From Flavobacterium sp. LC2016-13 (lineage in GTDB: Bacteria > Bacteroidota > Bacteroidia > Flavobacteriales > Flavobacteriaceae), in the NCBI RefSeq assembly GCF_009707955.1, contig NZ_WMDQ01000001.1:744001-808000 (forward strand): 64,000 nt of DNA, in the 5' to 3' direction. The position numbers and the translations under genes are program-made. Positions 45,296 to 53,960 of the stretch are shown one piece after another (the first letter of the stretch is position 1; each line of letters starts with the position of its first letter). The notes beneath the pieces were generated by a model. It searched no databases. It saw only the letters and a program-made list of their open reading frames with translations, and was not told the origin of the DNA.

Positions 45296-46348
45296 TTATT
45301 GGTGTTCGGCAATAACGGTAATGTTCATTCCGGCTCTTAAAAAATCAGCTTGTTTATCAGTGTCTTTCAATTGAATTCTAACCGGAATTCTTTGTTCGAT
45401 TTTTACGAAGTTTCCTGTTGCATTATCCGGAGGCAATAACGAGAATCGTGCGCCACTTGCAGGCGATAACGACATTACAATTCCTGTAAATTCTTTATCG
45501 TTTAAAGCATCAGCTTTAATTCTAACTTCCTGACCAACGGTTAAATATTGCAATTGTGTTTCTTTAAAATTGGCCGTAATCCATTTTTCTTTGCTTACTA
45601 TAGAAAGCAACGATTGTCCTTCTTTTACCAATTGTCCCGGCTGTATGGTTCTTTTTCCGACCCAACCGTCATAAGGCGCCGTGATTATCGTGTACGAAAG
45701 AAACAATGCTGCATTATCTGCCACAGCTTGTTTCGATGCAATATTTGTTTGCATTGTAGGAACGTTTGCCTGCGCTTGAGAAGTACTCAAATTAGAGGAC
45801 TGAATCCTGTCTCGCATTTCCTGAAAATGGGCTTGTGCCGATTCATAATCTGCTTTTACTTTTTCTAATTGTTGAGATGTTGCCGCTTCTTCCTGAACCA
45901 AAGCTTTGTAACGTTCGTATTCTAATTTCGTTTTCCAAAGATTGGTTTTGGCCGCAGCCAATTGCGATTCTCCAATTGCAGTTGAACTTGCCGTTGTTGC
46001 CACATTTTTCTCGGCCACAACGCTGCTTTGTTTCGCGCTTTGAACATCGGCAAGAGCCACATTTAGTTTCGATTTATATTCTCTATTGTCTATCACAACC
46101 AAAGTATCACCTTTATGAACGAACTGATTTTCATCAAAACGAACTTCCTGAACATAACCGGTAATTCTCGACATAATTGGCGTTACATATTGTTCTACCT
46201 GAGCGTCATTGGTTTCTTCGTGGTTTCTGTTGAATACGTAAAACCAAATTCCCAAAATAACACCGCTTACCACAAGCACACACGCAATAATTGTTATTAG
46301 TATATGAAACGATTTATTTGCTCTAGTTTCATTTTTTATCTTAACCAT
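45296..46348 (-). CDS. HlyD/EmrA-family membrane fusion protein
   Basis: 350 residues. One N-terminal helix (IITIIACVLVVSGVILGIWFYVF), then the lipoyl half ARITGYVQEVRFDENQFVHKGDTLVVIDNREYKSKLNVA-type segment, a long coiled coil (about 95-205, rich in Ala, Gln and Glu), the second lipoyl half (ITAPYDGWVGKRTIQPGQLVKEGQSLLSIV) and a beta barrel. It links an inner-membrane pump to TolC. TolC is upstream and the MFS pump downstream, both on the same strand. Confidence 0.92.
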   Translation of the reverse strand: MVKIKNETRANKSFHILITIIACVLVVSGVILGIWFYVFNRNHEETNDAQVEQYVTPIMSRITGYVQEVRFDENQFVHKGDTLVVIDNREYKSKLNVALADVQSAKQSSVVAEKNVATTASSTAIGESQLAAAKTNLWKTKLEYERYKALVQEEAATSQQLEKVKADYESAQAHFQEMRDRIQSSNLSTSQAQANVPTMQTNIASKQAVADNAALFLSYTIITAPYDGWVGKRTIQPGQLVKEGQSLLSIVSKEKWITANFKETQLQYLTVGQEVRIKADALNDKEFTGIVMSLSPASGARFSLLPPDNATGNFVKIEQRIPVRIQLKDTDKQADFLRAGMNITVIAEHQ

Positions 46349-46441
46349 AAACTCTATATCTTTTTCTTGTCTATTTTCTATTCTCTATATTCTATTTTCT
46401 TGCCTCTAACTTCTTGCTTCTAATCTCTTAAATCTAACATT

Positions 46442-47797
46442 CTAGCCTTGCGGAAGTATTCCCGCCGTATGAAGCAATTCGTAATGTTTTAGAACTGCAT
46501 CCAATCGGGTAGAAATTTTGTTATATTTTGCCTGAAGCAAAGCATTATCTGCATCGACCATTTCGGTTATTAAAACCAATTGGTTCAGGTATTTTAGTTT
46601 TACAATACGGTAGTTTTCATCGGCTAAATTCAAAGCTTTATCTACAACCACAAATTTTTCAAGGATTTCCTGATATTGTGTATGCTCTTTAAACAACTTA
46701 TCCTGAATTTCATCTTTTATAATTTCAGACTGAATTTGCTGCCATTCGATTTTTGTATTAGCTTGCTCTACTTTAGTTTTATTTTTATACAAAGCCGAAA
46801 TATCAAAATGCGCTTCGATACCCACTTGTCCCAAAGTGTACAAATAAGGATTTGGCGGAAAAAATTTGTAGTTTGGATAATAAAAACCATAATTACCAAA
46901 AAAGTTTACCGTTGGCAGATAATTTCCTTTAACCAATTTCAGTTCGGTTTTTTTGATGTTTAATTCCTGGCTCGCAATTCGCATTTCTTCATTCTGAAAA
47001 GCTTTTTCCAAATAAAAATCATACGGATCTAAACCTTTCATTTCATCAATATTGGCCGTTGTATCGATTGCTATTTCTTCATTTTCGGGAATCTGAATTA
47101 AAGTTTTCAGATCGTGAAGCGCAATTTTTATGTTTTTGGAATTTGTAAGCGCACTTAATTCACGATCCGAAAGCTGCAATTCGGCTCTAATGACTTCATT
47201 TTTTGTAATCGTTCCGTGTTTTTGAAGCGACTGAACTTCTTTCAATCGGCTTTTTTCTTCTTTAATGTTTTCTTCAAAAATCTTCTGAAGTTCCATCATT
47301 TTATAAATCGCCAGATAATTTGCTACAACTTCGATCTCAATATCATTTTGAGTTTTTTCTGTTTTTATTTTGGCAATTTCGCTTTCCTGATTGGCAATTT
47401 TGATAGCGTTATTAATCTTATTTCCAGCATAAATTGGCATTTTAAAGGTTGAATTAACCTGATAAATTTCAGGAATTGCCTTAGTTACTTCTTTGTCTTT
47501 CAGGAAACCGCTGCCTTTAAATTCAGTAATATTGGTAATTCTGGAATACTCACCGTTCAATTCGATATCCGGTAAGCGAAGTTCTTTTCTTTCTTTTACA
47601 TTTTGCTCTGAGAGCGTAGTCTCTAATTGAGATCTAAGGATTTTTTTATTGTTTTCTTTAGCCAGTTTCAATGCTTCGTTTAAAGAAACCGAATGAATTT
47701 CCTGCGCTTGTAAACTATCGAATGCTAATACGATTAGAAATAATAGCAGGATTTTAAGAAAACAATCTTTTGTAGAATGTGTTGTTTTAAGGAACAT
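46442..47797 (-). CDS. TolC-family outer-membrane efflux protein
   Basis: 451 residues. The start was chosen for the signal peptide MFLKTTHSTKDCFLKILLLFLIVLAFDSLQAQ. Two OEP repeats of long helices and beta strands are visible (VSLNEALKLAKENNKKILRSQL... and ELKLVKGNYLPTVNFFGNYG). First gene of the efflux operon. The gap to HlyD (46349-46441) is TTCTA/TTCTTGC-rich word-repeat DNA. Confidence 0.9.
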   Translation of the reverse strand: MFLKTTHSTKDCFLKILLLFLIVLAFDSLQAQEIHSVSLNEALKLAKENNKKILRSQLETTLSEQNVKERKELRLPDIELNGEYSRITNITEFKGSGFLKDKEVTKAIPEIYQVNSTFKMPIYAGNKINNAIKIANQESEIAKIKTEKTQNDIEIEVVANYLAIYKMMELQKIFEENIKEEKSRLKEVQSLQKHGTITKNEVIRAELQLSDRELSALTNSKNIKIALHDLKTLIQIPENEEIAIDTTANIDEMKGLDPYDFYLEKAFQNEEMRIASQELNIKKTELKLVKGNYLPTVNFFGNYGFYYPNYKFFPPNPYLYTLGQVGIEAHFDISALYKNKTKVEQANTKIEWQQIQSEIIKDEIQDKLFKEHTQYQEILEKFVVVDKALNLADENYRIVKLKYLNQLVLITEMVDADNALLQAKYNKISTRLDAVLKHYELLHTAGILPQG

Positions 47798-47974
47798 GAT
47801 TGCATAATAATTTATGTTGCAAAGTTCCTGCATTTTTCTGGTGACTGATAATTCTAAAAAGTCAATAACATATTCATTTCGGACAAATGTTAAAATCGTA
47901 TTTCCCGAAAACGTTATATTAAATCGCTGAAAAACAATTTATTATAAAATTAAGTTTGTTTTTTGATTTTTTGA

Positions 47975-48057
47975 TTTCTCTCGCAGATTTAGCAGATCAA
48001 GCAGATTATTAATGTATTAAATAAAATCCGCACAATCTGCTAAATCTGCGAGAGAAA
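47975..48057. repeat. Dispersed palindrome, CGCAGATTTAGCAGAT family
   Basis: TTTCTCTCGCAGATTTAGCAGAT on the left (47975-47997) is matched in inverse at 48035-48057; the 23-bp arms are perfect. Similar words form the hairpin at 58158-58225. Confidence 0.8.
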
Positions 48058-48063
48058 AATAGA

Positions 48064-48885
48064 TTATTTTCTTTCTAAAATCTCCTCACCATTTAAGTAG
48101 TCTGAAGGTCTTTGTCCTAAAATCTTGAAAAATGTGTTACTAAAAGTCGGAACACTATTATAACCAACTTCTTGGGCTACCTCTTTTACCGAAAGCTTTC
48201 TTTCTAATAAAAGTTCAATCGCTTTTAGGATTCTGCGAATAGTATAATATTGAATGAAAGACATTTTAAGATCTTTTTGAAACAAGCGATACAAAGAGCG
48301 TTCGCTGTAACCAAATTCATGAGCAACCTCAGCAAACAAAATTGTTTCGCCAAGGTTATTTTCGATGTAACGCAAAATTTTGCTAAGTCGTTTGTCTTTT
48401 GGTTGCGGTAATTCTAAAGGTAAATTATTAGTACAAATTTGAGGAAGAATTGCTTTTATTGCTTTAGCAATCGCAAAGTTTGGAGTTCCTTTTTTAAGAT
48501 CGCCGTTCCATCGATTGGTGAAAAGCATCATTTGCAGCAGTAAATTATTTACCGGATAAATTCCTTCTGCTTTATAAAAGTCATCTTCATCTTTTTCGAC
48601 TGGAAAATATAGATTTCGCATCATCACATGTTCCGACTTTGGTTCGATACTATGCTCTAAACCTGCAGGAATCCAAATAAAATGTCTGGCAGGCAAAAAA
48701 TAAGATTTCGTTTCGGTGGTCACAAAAACTACATCTCCTTCCGCATATAGCATTTGCGCTTTTTCGTGTTTGTGGATTGGAACAAACAATTCTCCCATTA
48801 TATCATGGTGACAATAAATGCTTTTTTTATCGGCATCTACTTTTGTAATGTAATATTGGTCTACTTTAAAAGTTGATTGTTCCAT
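48064..48885 (-). CDS. AraC-family transcriptional regulator
   Basis: 273 residues. N-terminal cupin-like sensor domain (ELFVPIHKHEKAQMLYAEGDVVFVTTETKSYFLPARHFIWIPAGLEHSI) and a C-terminal double helix-turn-helix (LSKILRYIENNLGETILFAEVAHEFGYSERSLYRLFQKDLKMSFIQYYTIRRILKAIELL..., VKEVAQEVGYNSVPTFSNTFFKILGQRPSDY). It lies just upstream of, and on the same strand as, the TolC-HlyD-MFS genes and probably controls them. Confidence 0.93.
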   Translation of the reverse strand: MEQSTFKVDQYYITKVDADKKSIYCHHDIMGELFVPIHKHEKAQMLYAEGDVVFVTTETKSYFLPARHFIWIPAGLEHSIEPKSEHVMMRNLYFPVEKDEDDFYKAEGIYPVNNLLLQMMLFTNRWNGDLKKGTPNFAIAKAIKAILPQICTNNLPLELPQPKDKRLSKILRYIENNLGETILFAEVAHEFGYSERSLYRLFQKDLKMSFIQYYTIRRILKAIELLLERKLSVKEVAQEVGYNSVPTFSNTFFKILGQRPSDYLNGEEILERK

Positions 48886-48957
48886 TATTGTGATTTCTTA
48901 TTATAAAGATAAGAAAGAAATTTAAGCGCAAAGACGCAAAGCTTATATGCTTAAAAG

Positions 48958-49026
48958 TTTAGCCACAGATTAAAGAATTAAAAGGATTTTCAAAATTTGT
49001 GTCAATTTGTGTAATCTGTGGCTAAA
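48958..49026. repeat. Dispersed palindrome, CCACAGATTA family
   Basis: TTTAGCCACAGATTA (48958-48972) and TAATCTGTGGCTAAA (49012-49026) are perfect 15-bp arms. Same type as 6398-6447. Confidence 0.75.
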
Positions 49027-49084
49027 ATAACTTTGCTTAAATCTTAGTGTTGTGCGTAGTTAAATCTCAAATTGTTATAAAACA

Positions 49085-49116
49085 AAAAAGCCTTTCTTAA
49101 CGGAAAGGCTTTTTTA
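49085..49116 (-). terminator. Hairpin terminator after the decayed tRNA-Asp
   Basis: The core GCCTTTCTTAACGGAAAGGC is flanked by A- and T-runs. Its core is the exact reverse complement of the hairpin core at 49377-49396. Confidence 0.8.
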
Positions 49117-49132
49117 AATTTAGTCTCGTTAT

Positions 49133-49206
49133 TGAAACGAGAGGACTCGAACCCGTCTCGTCCTTAGACGAGATGACAGGCATGTTCCTAACCAACTCTA
49201 CCTTTC
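49133..49206 (-). pseudogene. Decayed tRNA-Asp copy
   Basis: 74 bases, as long as the intact tRNA-Asp genes nearby. Shared with them on the minus strand: GTTGGTTAG, CATGCCTGTCA (including the GTC anticodon) and GACGGGTTCGAGTCC-like T-arm. But the 3-prime half of the anticodon stem is lost, replaced by a new hairpin TCTCGTC-CTTA-GACGAGA (49156-49173), the D-arm is shortened and the acceptor stem pairs in only about five of seven positions. Unlikely to be a working tRNA. Confidence 0.75.
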
Positions 49207-49368
49207 TTATTTATGATCTTGAATCAAAGCTTCAAGTGATTTTCTATTTAATTTCATTTATGATATAATAATCTTTGAGGAACATTTTCACTAAAACCTT
49301 TGTAATAAACATCAAAAGTTTTACAATAAATAATATAAACGTAGAACATAAATGAAACTTTAATTATA

Positions 49369-49402
49369 AAAAAAATGCCTTTCCGTTAAGAAAGGCATTT
49401 TT
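49369..49402 (-). terminator. Terminator of tRNA-Asp copy 1
   Basis: ATGCCTTTC and GAAAGGCAT form a stem around CGTTAA, flanked by A- and T-runs, 10 bases from the 3-prime end of the tRNA. Confidence 0.85.
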
Positions 49403-49411
49403 AAATTTAAG

Positions 49412-49485
49412 CGGTCTGGACGGGACTCGAACCCGCGACCCCATGCGTGACAGGCATGTATTCTAACCAACTGAACTACCAAACC
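49412..49485 (-). tRNA. tRNA-Asp (anticodon GTC), copy 1
   Basis: 74 bases. Acceptor GGTTTGG pairs with CCAGACC, discriminator G. Anticodon arm CATGC-CTGTCAC-GCATG gives GTC (complement at 49449-49451). T-arm GCGGG-TTCGAGT-CCCGT. Sequence identical to the copy at 50086-50159. Confidence 0.96.
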
Positions 49486-49697
49486 CACTGCTTTATTGTG
49501 ACTGCAAAAATACAACAGAACTTGGATTCTGCAAGGGTTTTTATGAATTAAAATTGAGAAAATTTTAATTGGTTAAATTCCAATATTTTATCCCGAGGTA
49601 TCGGGACCAAATTCTAATTGAATACGCAGCCCTTTGACAAAGTTCGAAATTTTATTAAAGTTTTTTCGTACATAATTATCCACAATCGGTTATAAAC

Positions 49698-49785
49698 ATA
49701 ACCCGTGGTTTCAACCACGGGGACGCAACCACGGAGACATAATCATGAGACAATCCGTATCCGCGTGGTTGAAACCACGGGCTAT
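49698..49785. repeat. Nested palindrome CCGTGGTTTCAACCACGG
   Basis: The 22-base arm at 49698-49719 recurs inverted at 49764-49785 with one mismatch, and each arm is itself a near-perfect hairpin (CCGTGGTT/AACCACGG). A third half, AACCACGG, lies at 49727-49734. Confidence 0.8.
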
Positions 49786-49820
49786 TTTTTAAAATTTAAT
49801 TCAATAAATCATATAAACGC

Positions 49821-49856
49821 AAAATCCGCAAAGCTTTTTTAAACTTTGCGGATTTT
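49821..49856. repeat. Hairpin AAAATCCGCAAAG / CTTTGCGGATTTT
   Basis: Perfect 13-bp arms (49821-49833 and 49844-49856). It lies in the tRNA-Asp spacer. The rest of 49486-50038 also holds a TCCCGAGGTATCGGGA hairpin near 49592-49607 and shows no gene. Confidence 0.75.
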
Positions 49857-50038
49857 GTGTATCCCGAACTTTGGAATAATCTCTACGGTTAACTTCTCTT
49901 ATATATTTCAAAAACAGAAAAGGCTTAAATCAAAAAAGCCATCCACAAAAGTGGAAAGCTTTTCATTGGTCTAACTACTAAACCAGCTACGAGTTACAAA
50001 GTCGTAGCAAAACAACACAACTAATCTTAGATACCGTA

Positions 50039-50080
50039 TTTGGGCAAAAAAGCCTTTCTGTTACGAAAGGCTTTTCCCAA
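50039..50080 (-). terminator. Terminator of tRNA-Asp copy 2
   Basis: AAAAAAGCCTTTC and GAAAGGCTTTT form a stem around TGTTAC, extended outside by TTGGG/CCCAA. It lies 6 bases from the 3-prime end of the tRNA. Confidence 0.85.
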
Positions 50081-50085
50081 TATTG

Positions 50086-50159
50086 CGGTCTGGACGGGAC
50101 TCGAACCCGCGACCCCATGCGTGACAGGCATGTATTCTAACCAACTGAACTACCAAACC
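50086..50159 (-). tRNA. tRNA-Asp (anticodon GTC), copy 2
   Basis: Identical in its 74 bases to the copy at 49412-49485: acceptor GGTTTGG/CCAGACC, anticodon GTC, T-loop TTCGAGT. The flanks also agree for a few bases (GC before, and similar GCAAA... words after), pointing to duplication of a tRNA-plus-terminator unit. Confidence 0.96.
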
Positions 50160-50245
50160 TCTGCGTTATTGCGGTTGCAAAGATAGTACAGAATTTCGTT
50201 TCTGCAAGTGTTTTGATAAAAAAAATTGAATTAATTTTCAAATTC

Positions 50246-51172
50246 TTAGCCAAAGTTTTGTTTTTCAACTAAATATGTAGTCAATATTTTTTCAAAATTA
50301 TCTCCAACATTAACCGGAACGTACTTAATTTGGTTCTTTGCACACGTTAAAGCTAAGTTTTTAAAGTACTCTCCTGCTCTTTTTTCATATTCTACTTTTA
50401 CATTATCTGCAAAAATCGATACCTCTTCGCCTGATTCTAAATCAATAAACTTTCTTGGTGTATTATCAAATTCAAATTTTAGCTCTGTTTCATTATCTAT
50501 AACATGAAATAAAACTACTTTGTGTTTGTTGTGTTTTAGATGTTGTAGTGCATTAAAAAGCTTCTCATCGTCTTCAGACTGAAACATATCTGTAAACAGA
50601 ATAATCATCGAACGACGGTGCATTTTTTCTGCAATTTGATGCAAATAGGTAATTGTATCAGTGCTTTTTTTGACTTTTGGCTTTTGCAGTAATTCTTCCA
50701 GTTTATTCAAAAGCATTCTATGATGACGATCGCTTCCTTTTTCGGGTGCGTAATATTCGTAATTATCTGAAAAAACACTTAAACCAACTGCATCGCGTTG
50801 TTTCTTCAAAATATTCATTAAAACTGCTGATGCCAAAACCGCAAAACCAATCTTTTTTTCATAAAATGGCTGATTCGATTTTAGTTCAGGATAGTGCATT
50901 GACGATGAATTATCGACAATAATATGACAACGTAAATTGGTTTCTTCCTCAAAACGTTTTGTATACAAACGATCTGTTTTGGCAAATAATTTCCAGTCGA
51001 TATGTTTGGTGCTTTCTCCGGCATTATAGACTTTATGCTCTGCAAATTCAGCCGAAAACCCGTGAAACGGACTTTTATGCATTCCGGATATAAAACCTTC
51101 TACAACCTGATTGGCCAGCATTTCGAGGTGCTGAAAGCTTGAAACTTTCTCTATTTCCGATTCAATTTTCAT
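50246..51172 (-). CDS. DUF58 domain protein
   Basis: 308 residues, cytosolic. The DUF58 signature STKHIDWKLFAKTDRLYTKRFEEETNLRCHIIVDNSSSM is clear, with a von Willebrand A-like metal site DNSSSM and later LFTDMF. DUF58 proteins usually work with MoxR ATPases; none is in the window. Its start overlaps the M1 peptidase stop by four bases, so the two are coupled. Confidence 0.9.
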   Translation of the reverse strand: MKIESEIEKVSSFQHLEMLANQVVEGFISGMHKSPFHGFSAEFAEHKVYNAGESTKHIDWKLFAKTDRLYTKRFEEETNLRCHIIVDNSSSMHYPELKSNQPFYEKKIGFAVLASAVLMNILKKQRDAVGLSVFSDNYEYYAPEKGSDRHHRMLLNKLEELLQKPKVKKSTDTITYLHQIAEKMHRRSMIILFTDMFQSEDDEKLFNALQHLKHNKHKVVLFHVIDNETELKFEFDNTPRKFIDLESGEEVSIFADNVKVEYEKRAGEYFKNLALTCAKNQIKYVPVNVGDNFEKILTTYLVEKQNFG

Positions 51173-53745
51173 TCGGTTTCTTTTTTAATATTTTGTGCCC
51201 GATATAATCCGTCTGTCGCCTGCAACAGTTTTCGTTTTAATATCGGACTAAAATTAGGGTTTTCTTTTAAGAATCTCTGTACTTCATCAAAAGCAAACTT
51301 AGAAGAATATTTTCCAATAGTATTACTTAACCAGTCTTTCGGAAAAAAAATATCTCCGGTACGTTGAATTTCTTCTGTCAAATCTAAGCAAAATCTAAGA
51401 TACTTTTGCGCACTTTCCTGACGCAACGGATGATGAAAATTTGACAAACCAACAGAAACCCACGATTCTTTTTCTCTGTTTTTATCGTCTTTTAAAGATT
51501 CCATAAAAGCATTTCGAACTGATTCGTCTTTTGATAAAGACGGAATTAAAAACTCAAAACGTTTTTGTTTATCCGGATTTGTAATGGTTGTTTTTGTTTT
51601 TTCCAGAATTTTATCTGCTTTTTCATGTTTAAAAATGGCCAGATTCATTGCAATGTTTGTGTAATCGTCTTCGTTTAATTTTAAATTCTGAATTACAATT
51701 TCTTTATTCCAAATCTGGTATAATTTGGCTTTCGCCGAATCTGAATAGGCAATTGAACTGAATAAATTAAATAAAGTCTTTTTAATATTACTTGATACAT
51801 TGGTTTGCAAACGTTCATAAATGACATCTTCCAAATGTTTTTGTCTTGGGTATTGGTCATTTTCGGTTAAGAATTTCCAAAAAACAGTACTTGTCTGATT
51901 GGTAATTATTTTCAGCACCAATTCGTTTTGTTCGTATTGAATTCCTTTTAAAAAACAATCAAAAGCTTTTTCGGCAAGAACATTTCCGATCAAGGCATTT
52001 TCATACAGATTGCTATAAGCAGAAGCTCTTGCAACTTCATCCTTTAATACCAAAAGATATTCTATATTATCCCAGTCAAACGGAAAAACACCGTATCCAA
52101 AACCATTATAATTGTAAATAATCGTAATCGGTCTTTCAAGTCCGATCGCTTCTTTTAAAATCAGTTTTTTGTCTTTTATATTAACGTTTAAAACCTTGAC
52201 ATTATCGGCATAAACCAAACCAATCTGAAAAACCTGAGGCCAGACATTTCCTGATTTATCTTCGGCTTTTTGAATAATTTCAAATTTCTTTATTCGGTTT
52301 TCAGCATCGTATTCTATTTTATCTGTAAAAATGGCGCGCCCGGATTTGTTTACCCAGACTTCGCTCCATTTTTTCATATCAAGTGGCGTTTCTGCATCCA
52401 GGATTTCTACGAGATTGTTCCAGTCTGCATTGTCGTTGGCGTATTTTTTTATGTATTTTTCTATACCTTTTTGAAAAGCTTCTTTTCCCATCGAAGCTTC
52501 TAATTGACGCATCATAATTGGTGCTTTATTGTAAATAATGTTTCCGTAAAGCGAGCCGGCATCTTTCAAATTGGCCAAATTTTGTTTTATCGGATTTGTT
52601 CCCAACGATCGATCTTCCGCGTAAGCGCTGGCATAATGCGCACTAAAAAACTGCAGATTATGATTGACTTTGGGAAAAATTGGATTCATGATTTTATCTG
52701 CCATAAAATTGGCAAATACTTCTTTCATCCAAACATCATCAAACCATTTCATGGTAACCAAATCTCCAAACCACATGTGCGAGGTTTCGTGCGCAATAAG
52801 TTTTGCACGATCAAGTTTTTCGCTGTCTGTTGCGCTATTATCCAGAAACAAAGTCGATTCTCTGTATTGAATTGCGCCAACATGTTCCATTCCGCCATAT
52901 TGAAAAACAGGAATTGAAGCAAAATCTAACTTTTGAAACGGAAATTTATAATGGGTATATTTTTCTAAAAAGTCTAATGATTGTTGGTGTAGTTTAAAAA
53001 TAGTATCGGTACTAATTTGTATTTTTTCGGGATTGTTTTCGCGATATAACATGTTCATTTCCAGATTGCCTGGTTTCTGCGTTACACTTTTGAATTTCCC
53101 AGCAACAAAAGAAAACAAATAAGTACTCATTTTATCTGATTCTTCAAACTCATATTTTACAAAATCGCCTTGTTCGACTTTTTCTTTTACATGGGCTCCA
53201 GCTAAAACAGACCAATCTTTAGGAACTGTTAAACGGAGTTTATATCTCCCTTTTATATCCGGCTGATCTAAACAAGGAAATAATGTACTTGCACGATCAG
53301 GAACCAATAAAGTGTATAGAAAATCATCGTTTCTATTTAAAGACAAATTTCCTCCGATAAAAGAAATGGTAATTGTATTTTTTCCTAAAATTAAATCTTT
53401 CTGATTTATAAAAATGTGCCCATTTTCATGGTTGATTACTGCATTTTTTCCATTAACCTGAATTGATTTTATGTTTTCAGATTTCTCTTTAAAATCAAGA
53501 ATCAACGGCAAACTCAAATCAGTTAAAGTCAAATTTAAATCCAGTTTCGAATTAATATTTTCATTTTTCTGGTTCGGAATTTCAAATAAAAGTTCATAAC
53601 CCAAATCTGAAATCTGATATTTTCTAAAATTAGCCAATTGTTCTGAAACGCCATTTTCTACTAAAAATTTTTCTTTTTGTTTTGATTGAGAAAACCCAAT
53701 TGTCATCAACATAAAAAACGCAAGAAAGCTGTAGAAGATTTTCAT
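51169..53745 (-). CDS. M1-family metallo-aminopeptidase, exported
   Basis: 858 residues with a Sec signal (MKIFYSFLAFFMLMTIGFSQ). Exopeptidase loop is GGMEH (residues 284-288) instead of the usual GAMEN. Zinc site HETSH (His319, Glu320, His323) with Glu342 18 residues further on. An N-terminal beta-saddle precedes the catalytic domain and a helical HEAT-like C-terminal domain follows. Predicted to trim peptides in the periplasm. Confidence 0.92.
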   Translation of the reverse strand: MKIFYSFLAFFMLMTIGFSQSKQKEKFLVENGVSEQLANFRKYQISDLGYELLFEIPNQKNENINSKLDLNLTLTDLSLPLILDFKEKSENIKSIQVNGKNAVINHENGHIFINQKDLILGKNTITISFIGGNLSLNRNDDFLYTLLVPDRASTLFPCLDQPDIKGRYKLRLTVPKDWSVLAGAHVKEKVEQGDFVKYEFEESDKMSTYLFSFVAGKFKSVTQKPGNLEMNMLYRENNPEKIQISTDTIFKLHQQSLDFLEKYTHYKFPFQKLDFASIPVFQYGGMEHVGAIQYRESTLFLDNSATDSEKLDRAKLIAHETSHMWFGDLVTMKWFDDVWMKEVFANFMADKIMNPIFPKVNHNLQFFSAHYASAYAEDRSLGTNPIKQNLANLKDAGSLYGNIIYNKAPIMMRQLEASMGKEAFQKGIEKYIKKYANDNADWNNLVEILDAETPLDMKKWSEVWVNKSGRAIFTDKIEYDAENRIKKFEIIQKAEDKSGNVWPQVFQIGLVYADNVKVLNVNIKDKKLILKEAIGLERPITIIYNYNGFGYGVFPFDWDNIEYLLVLKDEVARASAYSNLYENALIGNVLAEKAFDCFLKGIQYEQNELVLKIITNQTSTVFWKFLTENDQYPRQKHLEDVIYERLQTNVSSNIKKTLFNLFSSIAYSDSAKAKLYQIWNKEIVIQNLKLNEDDYTNIAMNLAIFKHEKADKILEKTKTTITNPDKQKRFEFLIPSLSKDESVRNAFMESLKDDKNREKESWVSVGLSNFHHPLRQESAQKYLRFCLDLTEEIQRTGDIFFPKDWLSNTIGKYSSKFAFDEVQRFLKENPNFSPILKRKLLQATDGLYRAQNIKKETE

Positions 53746-53783
53746 TTTAGAGGAATATAAGATTCGTTAAAAATAAAAAAAGT

Positions 53784-53890
53784 TTGCCACGAATTACACT
53801 AATTTTCACGAATTCTATTTATTTAAAAATCTTTAATTCAATTAAAATTGACAAATAATTTGTGCTAATTCGTGAAATTCGTAGCTAAAA
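53784..53890. repeat. Dispersed palindrome, CCACGAATT family
   Basis: TTTGCCACGAATTACAC with TTCACGAATT on the left faces TTTGTGCTAATTCGTG and AAATTCGTAGCTAAA on the right. Imperfect arms with a loop of about 45 bases, upstream of the M1 gene. Confidence 0.65.
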
Positions 53891-53900
53891 AAATAACACA

Positions 53901-53930
53901 AAAAAGGCCTGACTTTCGTCAAACCTTTTA
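53901..53930 (-). terminator. Terminator of the lipoprotein pair
   Basis: AAAAAGGCCTGAC-TTTC-GTCAAACCTTTT, nearly the same hairpin as the one at 58303-58335 (GACTTTCGTC core). It lies 30 bases after the stop of the DUF4082 lipoprotein. Confidence 0.75.
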
Positions 53931-53960
53931 AAACTAATTCAAAACTATCTAACAAATTAC

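Noticed and set aside
45548..46164. Plus-strand open frames opposite the HlyD gene
   Set aside because: Products lack any motif and have shadow-like composition, while the minus-strand HlyD frame is complete and conserved.
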